The position numbers and the translations under genes were made by a program. A stretch of DNA of 64,000 nucleotides from JAEUIE01 sp047602475. Its GTDB lineage: Bacteria > Planctomycetota > Planctomycetia > Gemmatales > HRBIN36. The DNA lies in NCBI GenBank assembly GCA_047602475.1, contig JASGHE010000001.1:1-64000 (forward strand). The letters run 5' to 3'. This document shows positions 1 through 8,272 of this stretch, one piece after another; within the stretch, counting starts at the first letter, position 1; each line of letters begins with the position of its first letter. The notes under the pieces are model-generated. The model saw only the letters and a program-made list of their open reading frames with translations. It was not told the origin of the DNA and did no database searches.

Positions 1-663
1 ACTGTTTTGTTACTTCGTTCAGTTACGTATTGCTAAGGTTAATAGGGAAACACGATAGAATCCGAACAGCACCTATGTTGAATCGAGGATGATTAGCCAG
101 CACCAAAGGCAAGTCTGCCAGCGAAGCCCCCGACTCCATGGAAAGAATGGGCTTGGTGCTTGTACTGGAAGTGTCTGCTGCTCCGTTAAAGGTATCGGAG
201 ACGGAGTCACCTTTCGCTGTTCATTCGCTGCAATTGGGCTTGACATTCAGTGCAGATGCGCAGGTGATTTCTGATCAAGGCCATATCGACCTGATCCAGA
301 CGATTCGTTACGAATGAACGAAGTTGCTCACGATTGGGATGTGTCAAGTCTGCGAACATTGCCTTCATGATCAGTCCGAGGACATCTTGCCTTCGATAGC
401 TTAGCTTAGAAATGTTCTACGGCCGTGAAAAGAGCGGTAATCCGCCATCGAATCTCTTCAGAGCCCAACGTCTTCAGATTTGCGATGTTAACCCACGCAT
501 CAAGAAGCTTGATCTAATAACACGCTTAGAAGCCCATTTTCAACAAATCCACACTGATCTCGACATTTGTTCATTAATATTGCCTATTTCCATAAAGTGT
601 ACACTTGTATGGTATCGAAAGGCTTTGCTAGAGTATCTCCAGGTCTTTCGAGGTTCCTCTGCC
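1..663. other. Intergenic region without a supported gene
   Basis: No reading frame here has recognisable domains, a good ribosome binding site or a neighbour that would vouch for it. A 59-residue frame at 138-317 and an overlapping one at 89-274 exist but look like chance. The in-frame extension upstream of the polymerase gene (412-663) is probably untranslated leader. The only ordered element is a palindrome at 590-612. Confidence 0.5.
590..612. promoter_or_regulatory. Palindromic operator candidate upstream of the Y-family polymerase
   Basis: The core AAGTGTACACTT (595-606) is a perfect 12-bp palindrome. It is flanked by CCATA on the left and TATGG on the right, offset by one base, so the dyad spans 23 bp. 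It lies about 50 bp before the chosen ATG at 664. Y-family polymerases are often damage-inducible, so a repressor site is plausible. The sequence does not match the LexA boxes I know from Bacillus (GAAC-N4-GTTC) or alphaproteobacteria. Confidence 0.35.
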
Positions 664-1980
664 ATGGCTGCTCTCCGATACCTTTTCATCGATATGAACT
701 CCTATTTCGCTTCGGTGGAGCAACTTGACAACCCTGCCCTGCGCGGGAAACCAGTCGCCGTGGCCCCTGTGATGGCTGAGACTAGTTGCTGCATCGCCGC
801 CAGTTACGAAGCCAAACGCCAGGGGGTTAAGACCGGAACCGGTGTTCGTGATGCACGCTCTATCTGCCCCGGCATTATTATTGTGCAAGCCAATCCTAAA
901 AGATACGTCGAGGTGCATCACCAGATTATCGCTGCGGTCGAGAAGGTGCTTCACGTGGACAAGGTGATGTCAATCGACGAAATGACTTGCAGGCTTCTGG
1001 GTGCTGAACGTGATACGATAAAGGCTCGGAACCTGGCTCTCGAAGTCAAAGCTGCCATTCGTCGAGAGTTTGGCGAATCGCTGCGCTGTTCGGTGGGCCT
1101 GGGACCTAACATCCTGATTGCCAAAGTCGCTGCCGATATGCAGAAACCTGATGGTTTGACGATGATTGAATCCCATGAATTGCCGGGGAAACTTGAGACT
1201 CTTGATCTTGAAGACCTGCCTGGCATTGGCCCTCGAATGCGCAGACGATTGAATAAGCAAGGTATCCTCTCTATTCGTCAGTTGTGCCAACTCACCACAC
1301 GTGAACTATCCCAACTCTGGGGAAGTAAAGTCCTGGGCGGACGCTGGTTCTTTTCACTTCGTGGGGAGGAAGTCGCCGAGGTACCTACCCGCCAATCGTC
1401 AGTAGGTCACTCACACGTGCTGCCACCTCAACTGCGTTGCGATCCTGACGCCTGGGCGGTGTTGCAACGGATGCTGTACAAAGCAGCCATGCGCTTGAGG
1501 AACGATCAACTGAAGGCACAATCGATCTCTGTGCATCTGAGCTACCTCGGTCAGGAAGGATGGGGGTTGCGTCGACGGATCGATCCCACTGCCGATACTA
1601 CTACTTTGCTGCGAGTCCTACATCAACTCTTCTGGAAGAAGCCTGTAGGGAAAATTCTCAAGGTTGGTGTCGTGCTGGGAGATGCTGTCGATGCTCGGCA
1701 ATTACCTGAACATTTATTCCCGGAAGATCGGAACCTCCTGGCTCTGTCGAATGCTATGGATCAGGTCAATCAACGGTTTGGCATAAAAGGCGCCTACTTC
1801 GGGGGACTTCATCAGGTCTTGCAACGTGCCCCCATGCGTATCGCCTTCAACCGGATACCCGATGTGAAAATGGAAGGTCTCAGCGAAGTGGATAACAGAC
1901 CGCCTCCCAGTGCATCACCCTCGCCCAAGATGGGAAAATCCTGGGGAAGTCCGCCTGGCTCACCTACTCGGCAAAAGTAA
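664..1980 (+). CDS. Y-family (DinB/ImuB-like) translesion DNA polymerase
   Basis: This 438-residue protein is a DNA polymerase of the UmuC/DinB superfamily, which copies damaged templates. The palm begins at once with FIDMNSYFASVEQ (first catalytic Asp at residue 10). The second acidic pair is in VMSIDEMTCR (Asp105, Glu106). A helix-hairpin-helix with the LPGIGPRMRRRL motif follows at about residues 183-200, then a little-finger domain. The fold is complete for the family. The open frame extends back to 412, but ATG 664 is preferred because the family starts directly at this motif. The residues after SIDE differ from the usual DinB form (SIDEAYLD), so it may belong to an ImuB-like or planctomycete branch. 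It appears to be transcribed alone; the palindrome at 590-612 may control it. Confidence 0.88.
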   Translation: MAALRYLFIDMNSYFASVEQLDNPALRGKPVAVAPVMAETSCCIAASYEAKRQGVKTGTGVRDARSICPGIIIVQANPKRYVEVHHQIIAAVEKVLHVDKVMSIDEMTCRLLGAERDTIKARNLALEVKAAIRREFGESLRCSVGLGPNILIAKVAADMQKPDGLTMIESHELPGKLETLDLEDLPGIGPRMRRRLNKQGILSIRQLCQLTTRELSQLWGSKVLGGRWFFSLRGEEVAEVPTRQSSVGHSHVLPPQLRCDPDAWAVLQRMLYKAAMRLRNDQLKAQSISVHLSYLGQEGWGLRRRIDPTADTTTLLRVLHQLFWKKPVGKILKVGVVLGDAVDARQLPEHLFPEDRNLLALSNAMDQVNQRFGIKGAYFGGLHQVLQRAPMRIAFNRIPDVKMEGLSEVDNRPPPSASPSPKMGKSWGSPPGSPTRQK

Positions 1981-2338
1981 GCTGAGTTGCCTTAGCTGGA
2001 ATCACGCTCGATATCCGCGGCGCAATCATCATACTTTCAAATGGACACCGGAACGAATCCAACCAAAGCTCTATCGTATCTAATCAAGCAACGTCGATGG
2101 ATTGTAGAAGCAGGGAGTGGTCACTCTTGAAAATGTGCAGCTTTTACAAAAGGAATAGCGTCACAGCTTACCTGACCGGCAGGGTTTACGCTATTTCATT
2201 TGTCGTAACTACTGTACAGGCTTGACACTAGGACGAAAGAAAAGGTGCGCCAAGCTGGTTGATCAGCAGCTTGGCCTCTCTTTTGCGTCAAGAATAGAGT
2301 TGATTCATTGTCTAGCACTCCAGGGATTGGGGCGATAC
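1981..2338. other. Intergenic region with one structured element
   Basis: There is no supported gene. A hairpin is visible: AATAGCGT (2154-2161) pairs perfectly with ACGCTATT (2188-2195), and inside it CCTG/CAGG (2171-2174 and 2180-2183) can pair again. There is no clear T tract after it, so it is not a typical terminator. It could be a leader structure of the next gene. Confidence 0.35.
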
Positions 2339-3439
2339 ATGCAACTTCGTTATTCCTTGGGCTGGTTCAGCCTTACCATTCTTGCCAGTTGTCTGGCGAT
2401 TCCCAGTTCCAGCGTCAGGGCTGCTGAGTACGTTACCGCCAATTTCGTCGTCACCGCCCAGAATCCACAGGTTGCGAAAAAAGTCGGTGAATACGCTGAG
2501 CGATGGAGACGAGAAAAAGCAATGGAATGGCTTGGCCGCGAGATGCCCAATTGGGGCATGAAGTGTCCGCTCCGTGTTAATGTTACTCCCAGTGGCTCCT
2601 CAGGCGAAACGACGTTCGCTTTTGACAACGGCGCTATCCTTGAGCAACGTATGGAGGTTTCCGGCAGTCTGGAACGCATTCTCGATAGCGTACTGCCTCA
2701 CGAAGTGACTCACACAGTTTTTGCATATCGTTTTCGCCAACCCCTGCCCCGTTGGGCTGATGAAGGTGGATCTGTTCTCTCCGAGGACGATCACGAACGA
2801 CAAAAGCATGATGACCTGATTCGTCGCTTCCTGGCGAAGGGTAACCAAGCCTATCGATTACGCACATTGATGACTATGATGAAATATCCCAACACTGGGG
2901 AAGACGTCATAACCCTTTATGCTGAAGGGTATTCCGTTGTGCGGTTCCTGGTTGACTCGAGCAGCAAACCTGCTTTTCTCGATTTCCTGGCTGATGGCAT
3001 TCAGCCACAAATGGGTTGGGACCGTGCCCTGCAAAAGCACTACGGTCTCAAGAATATTGAGCAGCTTGAACAGGCATGGCTTAAGTGGATGCTCTCCTGG
3101 AACTCCGCCCAGACACGCCTGAATGGCAAATCCAATACACAGCCCACCAGCAATCAAGTGGCTGCCAATACAGCTGCGAATCAAGCCCAAGCTGCTCGAG
3201 TTGATACTCGAGCCCAAGGCAGTAACGACGGTTCACAACCCAAAGCAGCCCTTGGCACGGCGGTTGTTATTCGTGGATCAGAACCTGATAACGGAAGCCA
3301 GCAAAATAGATCTACCTCTTTGCCTCGTCAAGGAACCCAGGAACGACCCTGGTCGCCTATTGACAATTCTCCCCCTGCACCCAGTTCACCGGGGTGGAAG
3401 CCGCTCCGCGCATCTCTTGGAAGCGCTGTCCCAAATTAG
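2339..3439 (+). CDS. Secreted gluzincin-like (peptidase MA-type) protein
   Basis: This 366-residue protein has an N-terminal signal peptide (residues 1-28, hydrophobic core FSLTILASCLAI, probable cut after VRA). A zinc-peptidase core follows: HEVTH at residues 121-125 matches HExxH, and WADEGG at 139-144 supplies the third ligand Glu142, the usual spacing of the gluzincin clan. The last 100 or so residues are low-complexity, rich in Ala, Gln, Asn, Ser and Pro, and look disordered. ATG 2339 is chosen because the signal peptide begins there; the frame continues upstream to 2222 without such support. The function is inferred as an extracytoplasmic metallopeptidase; the substrate is unknown. Planctomycetes carry many proteins of this layout. 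Confidence 0.75.
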   Translation: MQLRYSLGWFSLTILASCLAIPSSSVRAAEYVTANFVVTAQNPQVAKKVGEYAERWRREKAMEWLGREMPNWGMKCPLRVNVTPSGSSGETTFAFDNGAILEQRMEVSGSLERILDSVLPHEVTHTVFAYRFRQPLPRWADEGGSVLSEDDHERQKHDDLIRRFLAKGNQAYRLRTLMTMMKYPNTGEDVITLYAEGYSVVRFLVDSSSKPAFLDFLADGIQPQMGWDRALQKHYGLKNIEQLEQAWLKWMLSWNSAQTRLNGKSNTQPTSNQVAANTAANQAQAARVDTRAQGSNDGSQPKAALGTAVVIRGSEPDNGSQQNRSTSLPRQGTQERPWSPIDNSPPAPSSPGWKPLRASLGSAVPN

Positions 3440-3620
3440 TGATCGACTATTAATTTTCTGCCTTCGTTTGCGTTCCCCTCTGGAATCATTGGAGATATTC
3501 CATGTGATGGAGGTTAGACCCTAAAAAAAAGTAGAAAGTTGAGTTTGACGGTGGTTGTAGATGTTTGTCTGAGCTAAAGTAGCAGATAGACTAAGGACCA
3601 CATTGTAGAGCGAGTCGCCC

Positions 3621-4952
3621 ATGCAGCCGAAATTACCGCCCCGAGGCCCATTACCCGGACCTTCGTACCAGCCCCCTTCTGCTCCTCCAGTACCAGTAAA
3701 TAGCACTGGTGCATCCGGCACTGGACGATCCAGTGGTAATTTACCTGCCGTTGAACGCGGGCTTCAATCATCAAATCAGTTTCTACGAACTCCGGTGGTA
3801 CGCTATTCCAGCGTTATGAGGCTTGGCAAACAGCACCCGATGCGGATTAGTTTGACAGGTACCAATCCAGGAACTGAACCGGTAAAACCGCAATCTCTGT
3901 CCGGCGGTTTCGATCCTCCAATTCTGGTTCAAGTGACTATCCCAGGCGCATTGGTTACGCCCACGCACCAGATCATTCCCCTTTCAGGGGGTGACGCTAA
4001 CTTCATGATTCAGCCACTTTCCACAGGGAGGCTGAAGGGCGCCAAGGTGGAGTTCCACTCCCAAGGTCGAAAAATCAGCGAGATTCCTCTTCCCATTAAG
4101 GCCAATCGCGGCAGTCTGGCAAAATGGCTGATTGCACTGGGTATTCTTCTCCCGTTCATCATCAATCTGATGCCTGAACCTTCCTTCCAAAGCCGTGCCA
4201 ATTTCAACGCTGATGGAGTCCAGCAAGTACCTCGTGGGAACGACGGAACTGCGCCGAACACAAAAACCGGCGCTCGGATTTCTGGTGACGTCGACAGAAT
4301 AAAGTCCTCCGAAATTGAACAGGATTCGAGTCGAGCCAAATCAAAGGATACTCCTCCAGCCAAGTCCGGAGAAAAAACACCCAATAAGGCCCCTGCTAAA
4401 CCTTCCGCCACCCTGCGACCCGCAGAACAGATCGAACAACTGATAGTTGGACTAGTTGTTTGCGTTCAGCCTCCAACTACGTCGAATCGGTCAGCTGAAA
4501 GTCCTAGCAAAGAAGATAGCCCAAGACCTCGAGTGATGGGGAGAACCGAAACACCACAAGCCTCCGTTCTATCCTATCGTGGCGAGGACGCTATCTGGGC
4601 TTGGACAAGGCATAAGCTTGCTCAAAACGGCTATCAGACCAAAAGTATCAGCATAGATCCAATGTCAGGTGAATTATCCAGATTCTTAACCGTTGATCGA
4701 ACTTATCAGATCGTTGGCACGAATTCATCCGATTGGACGAGTGGACGTGTTGCAGCTTTGGGAATGTACTACCTGGAACCCGTATGGCGATTGCTCTATC
4801 GAATCTTCATTCAATTTCCTAAAGATGTGCCCATGGCTGACTTGGGATTTGCATTGCTTTTCATCGCACTGGGCGTCATCCTTTGGGTAGTAACAGGTCC
4901 TAATCGCAAAAAAATCACTGGTCCGGTCATGGATATTCGTCTAGCAACTTGA
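3621..4952 (+). CDS. Unknown membrane-anchored protein, proline-rich N-terminus
   Basis: I do not recognise this 443-residue protein. It begins with a Pro-rich stretch (residues 1-30). Next comes a part rich in beta-branched residues (about 70-165) that could be a small beta-sandwich. A hydrophobic helix at about 168-184 (LIALGILLPFIINL) is followed by a polar linker of about 220 residues rich in Lys, Ser, Pro and Thr. A second hydrophobic helix near the C-terminus (about 409-428, LGFALLFIALGVILWVV) ends in a basic tail. Two helices with a polar loop suggest an inner-membrane protein with a large soluble segment. A strong terminator follows at 4974-5009, so transcription ends after it. Confidence 0.6.
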   Translation: MQPKLPPRGPLPGPSYQPPSAPPVPVNSTGASGTGRSSGNLPAVERGLQSSNQFLRTPVVRYSSVMRLGKQHPMRISLTGTNPGTEPVKPQSLSGGFDPPILVQVTIPGALVTPTHQIIPLSGGDANFMIQPLSTGRLKGAKVEFHSQGRKISEIPLPIKANRGSLAKWLIALGILLPFIINLMPEPSFQSRANFNADGVQQVPRGNDGTAPNTKTGARISGDVDRIKSSEIEQDSSRAKSKDTPPAKSGEKTPNKAPAKPSATLRPAEQIEQLIVGLVVCVQPPTTSNRSAESPSKEDSPRPRVMGRTETPQASVLSYRGEDAIWAWTRHKLAQNGYQTKSISIDPMSGELSRFLTVDRTYQIVGTNSSDWTSGRVAALGMYYLEPVWRLLYRIFIQFPKDVPMADLGFALLFIALGVILWVVTGPNRKKITGPVMDIRLAT

Positions 4953-4973
4953 TCTGTTTCTTTGAAGAGACCA

Positions 4974-5009
4974 GAACAGCGCGGCAGCCCAGCTGCCGGC
5001 TGTTCTTTT
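4974..5009 (+). terminator. Intrinsic terminator after the membrane protein
   Basis: GAACAGC (4974-4980) and CGGCAG (4982-4987) pair with CTGCCG (4993-4998) and GCTGTTC (4999-5005) around a CCCAG loop. Only G4981 is unpaired. Four T residues follow at once. Confidence 0.8.
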
Positions 5010-5055
5010 CGTTATGACTGATTCGATTGCCTACTGGCAGCCAGCCGACATCTTC

Positions 5056-5061
5056 TATAAT
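5056..5061 (+). promoter_or_regulatory. -10 box placing the transcription start at the guaA ATG
   Basis: A perfect TATAAT lies here, and the guaA ATG is at 5068, seven bases after its last T. That is where transcription would be expected to start. No Shine-Dalgarno sequence is present in between. A leaderless guaA message is therefore possible. The -35 region is weak. Confidence 0.4.
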
Positions 5062-5067
5062 AATTCG

Positions 5068-6622
5068 ATGAGTACCCCCGCCACTGAACGCATCCTGATT
5101 TTTGATTTCGGTTCGCAGTACGTCCAGTTGATTGCCCGGCGTGTGCGTGAGCTGAATGTCTTTGCCCAAATCGTACGGGCCGATCTGCCGACATGCCGAG
5201 TGAAAGAACTGAATCCCAAGGGTATCATCTTCTCGGGCAGTCCCTGTAGTGTTTACGATAAAGGCGATCCGCATTGCGACCCAGCCCTTTATGATTTGGG
5301 GATCCCCATCCTGGGCCTCTGCTACGGTATGCAGCTCGCCTGTCACCAATTGGGGGGCCAAGTCAAGCCCGGCACTTCCCGCGAGTTCGGAAGAGCTCAT
5401 CTGCATGTCAAGCAGTCGGATCACCCTTTGCTCTCGGGCATGCCGGCAGAGACCACGGTCTGGATGAGCCATGGCGACCAGGTCATCGATGCTGGCGGCA
5501 TGTTCATCCCCCTGGCTTCCACCCCTACCTGCCCCATCGCCGCGGTTCAGCATCGCAGCAAGCCACTGTATGGACTCCAGTTCCATCCTGAAGTCAGCCA
5601 CACTCCTCTGGGTGGCATACTTCTCAAGAACTTCCTCTATCAGAATCTGTGGCTGCACCGGTCAATGGAAGATGACTTCCTTTGTGAAAGAAACGATCAA
5701 GGAACTCAAGTCTCGCATCGGCCAGGATCGGGTCATCTGTGGGTTGTCCGGAGGTGTCGATTCAGCCGTCACCGCAGCCCTGCTCATCAAAGCAGTCGGC
5801 CCTCAGGTGGCCTGTATCTTTGTTGATAACGGGCTGCTGCGTTCGGGCGAATCGGAGGCAGTAAAGAAGACTTTCCAGGATCATTTCCGTGCTGATCTTC
5901 GTGTGGTTGATGCTCGTGAACGCTTTCTGTCAGCCCTGGCCGGGGTGAATGATCCACAGCAGAAGCGCAAGATCATTGGCCACGTCTTCATTGATGTATT
6001 CAAGGCTGAAGCACACCGCATCCAAGGCGCAAAGTTCCTGGCACAGGGCACACTCTACCCAGACGTCATTGAAAGCGGGGCCGCCGCCGACGGCCCTGCT
6101 GCTACCATCAAGACTCATCACAATGTCGGCGGCCTGCCGTCAGAACTTGGGTTTGAACTGATCGAACCACTGCGGGATCTGTTCAAGGATGAAGTGCGAA
6201 CAATGGGTGTCGAGTTGGGGCTCACTGAAGAGATGGTCTGGCGTCATCCCTTCCCAGGGCCGGGTTTGGCAGTGCGTTGCCTCGGAACCATCACCGAAGA
6301 TAAACTCGAAGTCCTCAGAAAAGCTGATACCATCTTTCTCGAAGAGCTTCACAAAGCCCATCTCTATCGGGAAGTATCACAGGCCTTCGCCGTTATCCTG
6401 CCGGTGCAGTCAGTAGGCGTGATGGGTGACTATCGAACCTACGACAATGTCGTGGCTCTGCGTGCCGTGAAAACTGATGACTTCATGACCGCCGACTGGG
6501 CTCATCTGCCTCATGAGTTTCTGAGCAAGGTCTCCACTCGAATCATCAATGAAGTGCGTGGCGTCAATCGTGTCGCCTACGACATCAGTAGCAAGCCGCC
6601 GGCAACGATTGAGTGGGAATAA
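5068..6622 (+). CDS. guaA: GMP synthase (glutamine-hydrolysing), with one-base frameshift
   Basis: GuaA converts XMP to GMP using glutamine and ATP. The N-terminal class I amidotransferase domain has the nucleophile in GLCYGMQL and the His-Glu pair in FHPEV. The synthetase half has the PP-loop SGGVDSAV, and the dimerisation domain ends in the family-typical PPATIEWE. The two halves are in different frames. After FLYQ the first frame runs on as nonsense, while the other frame picks up ICGCTGQWKM. Removing one A of the AA at 5644-5645 joins them into 517 residues, the normal GuaA length. Two overlapping frames, 5068-5826 and one ending at 6622, result from the uncorrected sequence. In a near-essential gene a consensus error is more likely than decay. 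Two further genes follow in close spacing. Confidence 0.93.
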
Positions 6623-6627
6623 CCGCC

Positions 6628-7212
6628 ATGGACTTTGGTTCCGTAGCAGCCTGGGCCAACGCACTGGTCGCCATCTTCGGCTTGGGTGGCATCTTCTACC
6701 AGGCACGCAAGGCCCGACAGCTCAATTCCTCCAACCTGCTGCTAGCTCTCGAATCGAAGTTCGGCGAGCCAAGCATGATCCTCGCCCGCCGTGAGTTTGC
6801 TGAGCGAATCAAAGACCATCTCACAACAGCAGAGAACGCTCTCACCGGTTATCATCCGGTGCTGGCTTTCTACGATATGCTCGCCGCTCAGGTCAATCGG
6901 GGCGTTCTGGATGAAACATTGATCTGGCATCGGTTCGGCTGGCGGGTCATCCGTTGCTGGCTGGCCATCGCCATCAATCCAACTCATCACCATGAATCGC
7001 TGCCCGCTCCAGGAAGCCTACTTGACCGACTTCGTATTCTCGAAGTGGAACCTACCTGCTACATCATGTTACAATGGCTGGGCAACCGTTTCGTCAAGCG
7101 AGATGTTCGCATCAATCGTAAGGGCCAAGAGCTTTCCCAGGAACAGCTTTACCACATGGTAATGCAGTATCACCGCCAGGAATCAGCGCTGGTCGTGGGC
7201 TATCATCAGTAA
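6628..7212 (+). CDS. Unknown small protein with N-terminal membrane helix
   Basis: This 194-residue protein starts with a hydrophobic stretch (VAAWANALVAIFGLGGIFYQA, broken here only by small residues) and continues as a mostly helical soluble domain rich in Arg, His and Glu. The layout of one helix and then a cytoplasmic domain of 150-170 residues recalls the DUF4760-type proteins, but I cannot confirm that. ATG 6628 is five bases after the guaA stop, and the ABC-2 permease starts nine bases after this gene ends. The three are probably one transcript. The link to GMP synthesis is likely positional only. Confidence 0.6.
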   Translation: MDFGSVAAWANALVAIFGLGGIFYQARKARQLNSSNLLLALESKFGEPSMILARREFAERIKDHLTTAENALTGYHPVLAFYDMLAAQVNRGVLDETLIWHRFGWRVIRCWLAIAINPTHHHESLPAPGSLLDRLRILEVEPTCYIMLQWLGNRFVKRDVRINRKGQELSQEQLYHMVMQYHRQESALVVGYHQ

Positions 7213-7221
7213 ACTGATCAC

Positions 7222-8076
7222 ATGAGTTCACCTGCCTTCACATCGTTGCCTGCGCTGTCACCTCTTCAAGTGGTGTCGAAGTACGCCAACATCTGCAGGA
7301 CTGCGCTCATCGAACGCCTGGCCTATCGGGGCGACTTCTTCTTCGGCACTATCCTTCGATTTCTGCCGATGCTGACAACAATTCTGTTATGGACAGCCAT
7401 CTTCCGAGGGTCAGGGAAGGAAGCCCTTTCAGGTTTTCGATTCAACGAGATGATCGCTTACCTTCTGCTGGTTCACATCAGCAGGATGTTTTCTTCAATG
7501 CCTGGACTATCGACTGGAATTGCTCGTGACGTTCGCCAGGGCGAACTCAAGAAGTATCTTGTGCAACCACTCGATATGATAGGCTGGCTGCTGGCCTATC
7601 GCATTGCTCACAAGATCGCCTACATCGTCACCGCACTACCGCCCTATGCTGTCATCTTCGGCGTGGCTTACAGTTACTTCGATACCTTCCCCTGGGGCTG
7701 GCAGATTCCAGCTTATATCCTGTCGCTTTTCCTTGGTTTCTTCATCGGCTTCTTCTTCGAAGTCTGCATGGGCTGCATTGGTTTCTGGATGCTTGAAGTC
7801 TCGTCCATTCTCTACATCACTCAAACGATCAACTTCTTTGTCTCCGGCCAAATGTTTCCTCTCGATTTGCTTCCTGGCGGCTGGGTTGAGTTCCTCAAAG
7901 CGTTGCCTTTCCAGTACCTTGCCTACTTCCCGGCGATGGTGTTCTTGAACAAGATCACTGGAATGCAGCTCGTCTATGGACTTCTAATTGGCTTCGGATG
8001 GGCAGTCGGATGCTTCCTGATTGCTCGTTTCTTGTATCAGCGAGGGCTGAAGCAATACAGCTCCTACGGGGGGTAA
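7222..8076 (+). CDS. ABC-2 type transporter permease (COG4587-like)
   Basis: This 284-residue integral membrane protein has about six hydrophobic segments and the early motif of the uncharacterised ABC-2 permease family: an amphipathic start (YANICRTALIERLAYRGDFF), then helices, then a polar RQGELKKYLVQPLD loop between helices 2 and 3. That (R)xGELxxYLxxPLD loop is typical of COG4587/COG3694 permeases, which work as a pair with an ATPase of the COG4586 type. The partner permease type is encoded at 29145-29948 on the other strand, 21 kb away, and no ATPase is visible in the window. The exported substrate is unknown. Confidence 0.8.
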   Translation: MSSPAFTSLPALSPLQVVSKYANICRTALIERLAYRGDFFFGTILRFLPMLTTILLWTAIFRGSGKEALSGFRFNEMIAYLLLVHISRMFSSMPGLSTGIARDVRQGELKKYLVQPLDMIGWLLAYRIAHKIAYIVTALPPYAVIFGVAYSYFDTFPWGWQIPAYILSLFLGFFIGFFFEVCMGCIGFWMLEVSSILYITQTINFFVSGQMFPLDLLPGGWVEFLKALPFQYLAYFPAMVFLNKITGMQLVYGLLIGFGWAVGCFLIARFLYQRGLKQYSSYGG

Positions 8077-8272
8077 TTTACCCTGACTGGCAAGTAGTAC
8101 TTTTCCTTTCAAGCTTGTTGTCGTCATCCTTTCAATCGTTATCGCAACTCGATAAATAACAATAACTTACGGCGACTGTATTGCTGAAGTATTTGCATTT
8201 CCCTCATCGTCTCAGATGCCCAAAAACATAGAATAATAGCTGCAATTCAGTGGATCGCACAAAGGGTACACA

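Noticed and set aside
89..317. Two short overlapping frames (89-274 and 138-317).
   Set aside because: No ribosome binding site, no motif, no partner; both are of a length expected by chance.
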